Source: CAZKFA01 sp964551925 (GTDB taxonomy: Bacteria; Cyanobacteriota; Vampirovibrionia; LMEP-6097). From it: DNA of 9,413 nucleotides. Below are positions 5,551-9,413 of the stretch, piece after piece. The position numbers and the translations under genes are program-made. Position 1 is the first letter of the stretch. The number at the start of each line of letters is the position of its first letter. The notes beneath the pieces were generated by a model. The model was given only the letters and a program-made list of their open reading frames with translations, was not told where the DNA came from and made no database searches. Location: positions 1-9,413 of the forward strand of contig CAZKFA010000044.1 of the NCBI GenBank assembly GCA_964551925.1, in the 5' to 3' direction.

Positions 5551-6489
5551 ATGGATATACTTATCACTGGTGGAGCGGGTTTCATTGGATCACATCTGAG
5601 TGAAAGATTACTTGCTGATGGACATAAAGTTATAGTCATAGACAACCTTGTTACTGGTAACAAAACTAATATTGATCATCTATTAGCTAATCCTAATTTC
5701 AATTTTATCAATCACAATGTTTCAGAGTATATTTCTTATGATGGACATTTAGACTGGGTTATGCATTTAGCTAGTCCTGCTAGTCCTGTGGACTTCAATA
5801 AACTTGCTATTCCTATTCTTAAAGTTGGTTCTCTGGGTACGCATAATGCTCTGGGTTTGGCTTTGGAGAAAAAAGCCAAATTCTTCTTAGCGAGTACATC
5901 TGAAGTCTATGGTGATCCAGAGATTCATCCGCAGCCAGAGACTTATAACGGTAATGTCAATCCAATTGGACCACGTGGGGTCTATGATGAGTCTAAGCGT
6001 TTTGCTGAGGCTATTACAATGGCGTATCATCGTAAGCATGGGCTTGATACGCATATTGTGAGGATTTTTAATACCTATGGACCACGTATGCGTGCTGATG
6101 ATGGTAGAGTTGTCTGTACTTTTATTAATCAAGCAATTAACAATCAAGACATCTCTGTTTTTGGTAATGGGCAGCAGACAAGAAGCTTCCAATATATTGA
6201 TGATCTAGTAGAAGGTTTCATCAGGGTTATGGGTTGTGATTTCCATGAACCTATTAATCTTGGTAACCCTGTTGAATTCACTGTCTTAGAGTTAGCACAA
6301 AAAATTATTGCAAAGACTAATAGCAAGTCACAAATTAAATTCTATCCTTTGCCACAAGATGATCCGATGAGACGCAGACCTGATATATCTAGAGCTGAGA
6401 AATTATTGAACTGGACTCCCCAAATTACTCTGGATAAGGGTTTGGACTTGTCATTAGAATATTTTAGAGAATTACAAAAGACTAGCTAG
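5551..6489 (+). CDS. UDP-glucuronate decarboxylase (UDP-xylose synthase), extended SDR family
   Basis: Converts UDP-glucuronate to UDP-xylose by NAD-dependent oxidation, decarboxylation and re-reduction; cytoplasmic. 312 residues. The Rossmann motif GGAGFIGS is at 7-14, and Asp31 follows strand 2 for NAD ribose binding. Family signatures are HLASPASPVDF at 72-82, LKVGSLGT at 90-97, LASTSEVYGDPEIHPQ at 113-128 (Thr116 and Glu118 at the active site), and VNPIGPRGVYDESKRFAEA at 136-154 with the catalytic pair Tyr145/Lys149. RIFNTYGPRM is at 171-180 and DPMRRRPDIS at 271-280, the arginine-rich stretch typical of UXS. dTDP-glucose 4,6-dehydratases have Asp-Glu at the active site, so that alternative is unlikely. 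It is 2 nt downstream of the UDP-glucose dehydrogenase that makes its substrate; GGTAGAG in the end of that gene is a weak ribosome binding site. Its 3' end overlaps the convergent mqnD by 8 bp. Confidence 0.93.
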   Translation: MDILITGGAGFIGSHLSERLLADGHKVIVIDNLVTGNKTNIDHLLANPNFNFINHNVSEYISYDGHLDWVMHLASPASPVDFNKLAIPILKVGSLGTHNALGLALEKKAKFFLASTSEVYGDPEIHPQPETYNGNVNPIGPRGVYDESKRFAEAITMAYHRKHGLDTHIVRIFNTYGPRMRADDGRVVCTFINQAINNQDISVFGNGQQTRSFQYIDDLVEGFIRVMGCDFHEPINLGNPVEFTVLELAQKIIAKTNSKSQIKFYPLPQDDPMRRRPDISRAEKLLNWTPQITLDKGLDLSLEYFRELQKTS

Positions 6490-7297
6490 CTAATAATCTC
6501 TCTAAGCGTTTTATTGATTCTAAATCATCATTAGTTAATTTCAGTGTTGAGTCGTTAACATACATCTCTATATATTTATTGGCTTGAGTATCATCTAGTC
6601 CGTTATTAGCGAAGATTCTTGAGTATGCTAGTGTCTCAGCAAGGTTTTCGTGTCCCCACTTAATTGATTCGTGAAGTAATTGTTCTAATTGATTGATCAC
6701 TGCTTTGCCGAGCGAGCATCTTATAAGATTAGCTCCTAGAGGGAGTTGTAAGCCGTTGTGCTGTTGGTACCACCAAGCGCCAAGATCTACTAATAGTTTA
6801 TAGCCATAATCTTGATACTTGAGCTGTGATTCATGGATTAATAAGGACATCTCAACTTGATTTGTGGCAAGTAAGTCAAAAACCTCATCATAACTGCAAT
6901 AGATGGGTTTGTATTTGATGTCATTGACTCTGGCAAATTCACGCCAAACCAGATTCGCGCTAGTGAACTCACCCGGAATAGCAATTCTGCCATTGTTCTG
7001 ATCTTTGTAGATAATTCTTGGACCATAATCAGAACCAGCCATTGAAGCACCACTACTTAGTATTTGGTAGCGTTCTTTAACCAAAAATGCCGTGTGGAAA
7101 GATGCTGCACAAATATCGTAAGTATCTTGATTTTGCAATAGATCTTGGTTGAGAGCTTCTATTTCAGCACTTGCGAACTCAAATTCAAAACCATGTAAAT
7201 TAATCTTATGCTCTTTGATTGCATAAAACATAAAAGCATCGTCAGAGTCTGGGCTATGAGCTATTTTTATTCGCTTACTGAAAGTTTTGGAGACCAC
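6482..7297 (-). CDS. mqnD: 1,4-dihydroxy-6-naphthoate synthase MqnD (futalosine pathway)
   Basis: Converts cyclic dehypoxanthine futalosine to 1,4-dihydroxy-6-naphthoate in the alternative menaquinone pathway. The 271-residue protein has the periplasmic-binding-protein-like fold of this family but no signal peptide, so it is cytoplasmic. Diagnostic segments are IAHSPDSDDAFMFYAI at 12-27, CAASFHTAFLV at 63-73, GSDYGPRIIYK at 88-98, SLLIHESQLKYQDYG at 151-165 with His155 in the place of the family's catalytic histidine, and LPLGANLIRCSLG at 185-197. The start is GTG 7297-7295; there is no later start before the conserved IAHSPDSDD. It overlaps the end of the upstream gene by 31 bp and has no Shine-Dalgarno sequence, which suggests translational coupling. 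MqnA is a relative with the same fold, but the IHE motif and the N-terminal signature indicate MqnD. The other futalosine-pathway genes are not in the window. Confidence 0.88.
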   Translation of the reverse strand: MVSKTFSKRIKIAHSPDSDDAFMFYAIKEHKINLHGFEFEFASAEIEALNQDLLQNQDTYDICAASFHTAFLVKERYQILSSGASMAGSDYGPRIIYKDQNNGRIAIPGEFTSANLVWREFARVNDIKYKPIYCSYDEVFDLLATNQVEMSLLIHESQLKYQDYGYKLLVDLGAWWYQQHNGLQLPLGANLIRCSLGKAVINQLEQLLHESIKWGHENLAETLAYSRIFANNGLDDTQANKYIEMYVNDSTLKLTNDDLESIKRLERLLAS

Positions 7298-7671
7298 GGT
7301 ATATTATTTTCGAAAGTTACCTCTATACGTCTCATTTTATCAGGTGCTGGTAGTGGTTCTAGTGCCTTAATTGCGGTCAAAGCTGCTTGATCAAAGTGCT
7401 CAAGTCCACTAGTGTTGACTGAATAAACCTCAGAAATAGTACCATTAGGTTCAACTTGTATTTTAAAGACTCTCTGAATATGAGAATTAGTTGTTGGAGG
7501 GAAAAAATTATCTTTGAACATTTCAGAAAGCAATGCTGCGTATTCTACGTTACGTTCCTTGAGATTAGTTGTTGAGATGTCAATCGCATAGACATTTGGA
7601 AAAGATTCCTTTGCCATTGCCGAACTGGTTATTGTACTAATAACTGCTGCTAATATTATCTTTTTAATCAT
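7267..7671 (-). CDS. Secreted protein with a stand-alone TonB C-terminal-like domain
   Basis: 134 residues. A signal peptide is clear: Lys3-Lys4, a hydrophobic core IILAAVIST, and a signal peptidase I site after AMA (residues 18-20). The mature part, residues 43-122, matches the TonB/TolA C-terminal pattern: YAALLSEMFKDNFFPP (44-59) with the characteristic aromatic-Pro-Pro, VFKIQVEPNGTISEVYSVNTSG (68-89), then DQAALTAIKALEPLPAPD (94-111). Unlike true TonB there is no membrane anchor that stays in place and no proline-rich spacer, so energy transduction is not implied. Such single-domain proteins are common and mostly uncharacterised; a periplasmic or envelope binding role is likely. The start ATG 7671 has a strong ribosome binding site, GGAGG, 4 nt upstream. 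It lies 77 nt after nuoM and overlaps mqnD by 31 bp, consistent with one transcript. Confidence 0.8.
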   Translation of the reverse strand: MIKKIILAAVISTITSSAMAKESFPNVYAIDISTTNLKERNVEYAALLSEMFKDNFFPPTTNSHIQRVFKIQVEPNGTISEVYSVNTSGLEHFDQAALTAIKALEPLPAPDKMRRIEVTFENNIPWSPKLSVSE

Positions 7672-7748
7672 AGGTCCTCCCTCATTAAGACTAGTTAAAG
7701 CGAACTAAGTTCCTGCGCCTAATGTAGCATATTAATATTAAGGAGAGG
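7672..7748 (-). other. Short gap between nuoM and the TonB-C-like gene
   Basis: 77 bp on the minus-strand transcript. It contains AT-rich sequence with the palindrome ATATTAATAT just after the nuoM stop, a GAACTAAGTTC palindrome (7703-7713) and the GGAGG ribosome binding site of the next gene. No stem followed by a U-tract is seen, so read-through from nuoM is likely. A weak internal promoter cannot be excluded. Confidence 0.4.
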
Positions 7749-9248
7749 TTAACTAAACCAAGAATTTAATAATGGAGTGTAGAGATTGGATATAAATTTA
7801 GGGAGAAATCCATAAATTATCGATAATCCCAGTAGAAATGCTAAGACGATAACCTCTTCTTTGCGAATATCCTTGAGTGACGCCCATTTCTGCTTAATTT
7901 CCCCATAAAATAATCTCTGATTAAGCCAAAGCATATAAGCCGCAGTCAAAATTACACCTAGAGCAGCAAAGGCGCAAGAAAGCTTCACAGGGTTACAGCC
8001 CAATGTATCGAAAGCGTCGCTAGCAAATACTCCATAGAACACTAAGGATTCACCTACGAAGCCAGAGAGCCCCGGTAATCCGAGATTGGCCATGGCAGCA
8101 ACTATGAATATAAAAAATATTTGTGGCATCACCTTAGCAAAGCCACCACCTAATTCTGCTAAATCTCTAGTATGTGCTCTTTCGTAAATCATACCGACTA
8201 GCATAAAGAGCGCTGCTGAAATCAAACCATGAGAGAACATTTGGAACACTGCCCCACTATAACCAGTAACATTAAGCGTCGCCATACCAAGTAGAACGAA
8301 ACCCATATGCGAAACACTAGAATAGGCGATAATTTTTTTGATGTCTGTTTGCACCAATGCCACGTAAGCAGCATAAAGAATATTTATTGCTCCTAGAATC
8401 GCAAAACCTGTAGCCAGCTCTGCGACAGCATTTGGGAAGAAGTTGATACCAAATCTGACTAAGCCATAAGAACCCATCTTTAGTAAGATACCTGCTAGTA
8501 GCATAGATACTGGTGTTGGTGCTTCAACGTGAGCGTCTGGTAACCAGGTATGAAATGGAACTGAAGGTAGTTTGATAATAAAGCAGAGAGCTATAAGTAC
8601 AAAAATCGTTAGTTGTATCTCAGGGTCTAGTCCTTGAGCGGCTTGTCCGAGTGCTTCCATATCAAAGATTTGGAAATCAGTATTAGTCAGTAACATAAAT
8701 AAACCGAGTAATAGTGAGACGCCAGCAGCGAAGGTATAAAGTAAGAATTTCATTGAGGCGTAATTACGGTTTTTGCTACCCCAGATCGCAATCAGCAAGT
8801 ACATTGGTAACAACTCTAATTCCCAAGCTAGGAAAAATAGAAAAATATCTTTTGCCATAAATACCAACATTACAGCAATAGTTAAAATTAAAATCAAAGA
8901 ATAATAGAGGCGTGGTTTTTGCTGACTAGCAATAGGTTTGCTGGCAATAATAGCGCAAGGTAACAGTATTGCCATCAACAAGACCATTGAGTAAGAAAGT
9001 CCGTCAACGCCCAGTGAGAATTTGATATTGGCAATCCAATCGTAAGTCTCAACTAGTTGTAAACCAGTGAGATTAGGGTCAAATAGTTTGAAATATTGCA
9101 GAACTGTAATCCCTAGAACTAATAAACTCGAACCAAGAGCAATTTGACGAGCTTGGGATTCATTCAATTTGAAGCTGGCAATAGCGACAGCGGCAATCGC
9201 CAAAATCCAAAGAATAGTACTAAGTGAGTAATTTGCAAAAAAATCCAT
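7749..9248 (-). CDS. nuoM: NADH-quinone oxidoreductase subunit M (NdhD-like)
   Basis: Proton-pumping membrane subunit of complex I. 499 residues from ATG 9248, very hydrophobic throughout with about 14 predicted membrane helices, as expected for the antiporter-like subunits. Key charged residues are in place (ATG numbering): Glu143 in AWELELLPMYL, Lys226 in IIKLPSVPFHTWLPDAHVEAPTPVSM, and Lys257 in ILLKMGSYGLVRFG. TDIKKIIAYSSVSHMGF (301-317), the broken-helix region FSHGLISAALFMLVG (338-352) and GLPGLSGFVGE (390-400) are all NuoM/NdhD signatures. An upstream in-frame TTG (9257) would add three residues and is less likely. No Shine-Dalgarno sequence is evident. It stands apart from other complex I genes, which normally cluster, and is followed by the TonB-C-like gene and mqnD on the same strand. 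Since MqnD makes menaquinone, quinone reduction is the shared theme. Confidence 0.95.
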   Translation of the reverse strand: MDFFANYSLSTILWILAIAAVAIASFKLNESQARQIALGSSLLVLGITVLQYFKLFDPNLTGLQLVETYDWIANIKFSLGVDGLSYSMVLLMAILLPCAIIASKPIASQQKPRLYYSLILILTIAVMLVFMAKDIFLFFLAWELELLPMYLLIAIWGSKNRNYASMKFLLYTFAAGVSLLLGLFMLLTNTDFQIFDMEALGQAAQGLDPEIQLTIFVLIALCFIIKLPSVPFHTWLPDAHVEAPTPVSMLLAGILLKMGSYGLVRFGINFFPNAVAELATGFAILGAINILYAAYVALVQTDIKKIIAYSSVSHMGFVLLGMATLNVTGYSGAVFQMFSHGLISAALFMLVGMIYERAHTRDLAELGGGFAKVMPQIFFIFIVAAMANLGLPGLSGFVGESLVFYGVFASDAFDTLGCNPVKLSCAFAALGVILTAAYMLWLNQRLFYGEIKQKWASLKDIRKEEVIVLAFLLGLSIIYGFLPKFISNLYTPLLNSWFS

Positions 9249-9277
9249 ATCAAGCAAAAATATATCAAAGTATCAGG

Positions 9278-9306
9278 GTTTTAGGCTAAATGAGAACTAT
9301 TCTCAA
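9278..9306 (-). promoter_or_regulatory. Candidate nuoM promoter overlapping a palindromic operator
   Basis: Minus strand -35 TTGAGA (9306-9301, five of six to consensus), 17-nt spacer, -10 TAAAAC (9283-9278, four of six). Predicted transcription start is near 9271, about 23 nt before ATG 9248. The -35 is inside the palindrome TGAGAACTATTCTCA (9291-9305), so a repressor bound there would block it. Confidence 0.4.
9291..9305. promoter_or_regulatory. Fur-box-like inverted repeat
   Basis: TGAGAACTATTCTCA has perfect 6-bp arms (TGAGAA and TTCTCA) around CTA, in an AT-rich setting. It resembles Fur-family operators of the TGAGAATnATTCTCA type with one changed position per arm centre. It lies between divergent nuoM and the tRNA gene and overlaps the predicted nuoM -35. 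The assignment to Fur is by resemblance only; another dimeric repressor could bind. Confidence 0.4.
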
Positions 9307-9334
9307 TAGTGCTAAAGTTTTAGAATGATTTCTA

Positions 9335-9362
9335 TTGTAATATTCAATTTAGATGCTAGTAT
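9335..9362 (+). promoter_or_regulatory. Candidate promoter of the tRNA gene
   Basis: -35 TTGTAA (9335-9340), 16-nt spacer, extended -10 TGC TAGTAT (9354-9362). Transcription would begin near 9369, about 27 nt before the mature tRNA 5' end, leaving a leader for RNase P to remove. Confidence 0.45.
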
Positions 9363-9395
9363 TTTTTTTGTTTGTGCGTAACTGACGAACAATGT

Positions 9396-9413
9396 GGTCA
9401 GATAGCTCAGTCG
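9396..9413 (+). tRNA. tRNA gene, 5' end only (runs off right edge)
   Basis: GGTCAGA (9396-9402) fits the 5' acceptor strand, followed by T-A at positions 8-9 and the D-arm start GCTCAGTCG (9405-9413). TAGCTCAGTCG is the nearly invariant start of many bacterial tRNAs. The anticodon is outside the window, so the amino acid cannot be assigned. Confidence 0.8.

Noticed and set aside
5887..6192. 101-codon minus-strand open frame inside the UDP-glucuronate decarboxylase gene
   Set aside because: It is fully antisense to a strongly conserved gene, has no ribosome binding site or recognisable domain, and its composition is that of a shadow frame.
7208..7390. 60-codon plus-strand open frame across the mqnD start
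   Set aside because: Antisense to two recognised genes, no ribosome binding site; explained as a shadow frame.
9248..9257. TTG start at 9257 for nuoM
   Set aside because: ATG at 9248 lies three codons later, is the better start codon and gives the usual N-terminus; no ribosome binding site favours the TTG.
1..9413. CRISPR array, prophage, integrase or toxin-antitoxin module
   Set aside because: No regularly spaced direct repeats, no phage or recombinase proteins and no paired small genes were found on either strand.

Overview
The window carries ten protein-coding genes (one cut by the left edge), the first 18 nt of a tRNA gene at the right edge, one convincing intrinsic terminator, several candidate promoters and two compact palindromic repeat elements. 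The DNA is AT-rich and the genes are densely packed. The NuoM protein, the sugar nucleotidyltransferase (GDALTDIDLT motif), the short SppA and the UDP-glucose dehydrogenase resemble cyanobacterial-type proteins. The futalosine-pathway enzyme MqnD, however, is not expected in ordinary photosynthetic cyanobacteria. My tentative inference is a non-photosynthetic relative of Cyanobacteria (Melainabacteria/Vampirovibrionia or a neighbouring lineage); a 16S or marker-gene phylogeny would be needed to confirm it.

Layout. 1-195 (minus): N-terminus of an unrecognised protein. 196-479: gap with an intrinsic terminator for the gene to its right. 480-1505 (minus): NDP-sugar pyrophosphorylase with a beta-helix tail. 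1550-2533 (plus): SppA signal peptide peptidase, divergent from the previous gene. 2534-2823: gap with a 128-bp MITE-like structured repeat, then a promoter. 2824-3303 (plus): short, degenerate GNAT-like protein. 3301-3426: 126-bp near-palindrome that supplies the stop codons of both convergent genes. 3368-4066 (minus): HisH. 4067-4153: divergent promoter region. 4154-5548 and 5551-6489 (plus): UDP-glucose 6-dehydrogenase and UDP-glucuronate decarboxylase, a two-gene operon. 6482-7297, 7267-7671 and 7749-9248 (minus): read in transcription order, NuoM, a secreted TonB-C-like protein and MqnD. 9249-9395: divergent regulatory region with a Fur-box-like palindrome, then the tRNA start.

How the genes work together. 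The nucleotidyltransferase, UGDH and UXS suggest supply of nucleotide sugars for surface polysaccharide: UDP-glucose to UDP-glucuronate to UDP-xylose, although the substrate of the first enzyme is not fixed by sequence. NuoM (proton-pumping complex I subunit) and MqnD (menaquinone precursor synthesis) belong to respiration and probably lie on one transcript. SppA and the TonB-C-like protein act at the cell envelope. No CRISPR array, phage gene or transposase is visible. The most unusual content is in the two palindromic elements at gene 3' ends, described in the findings.
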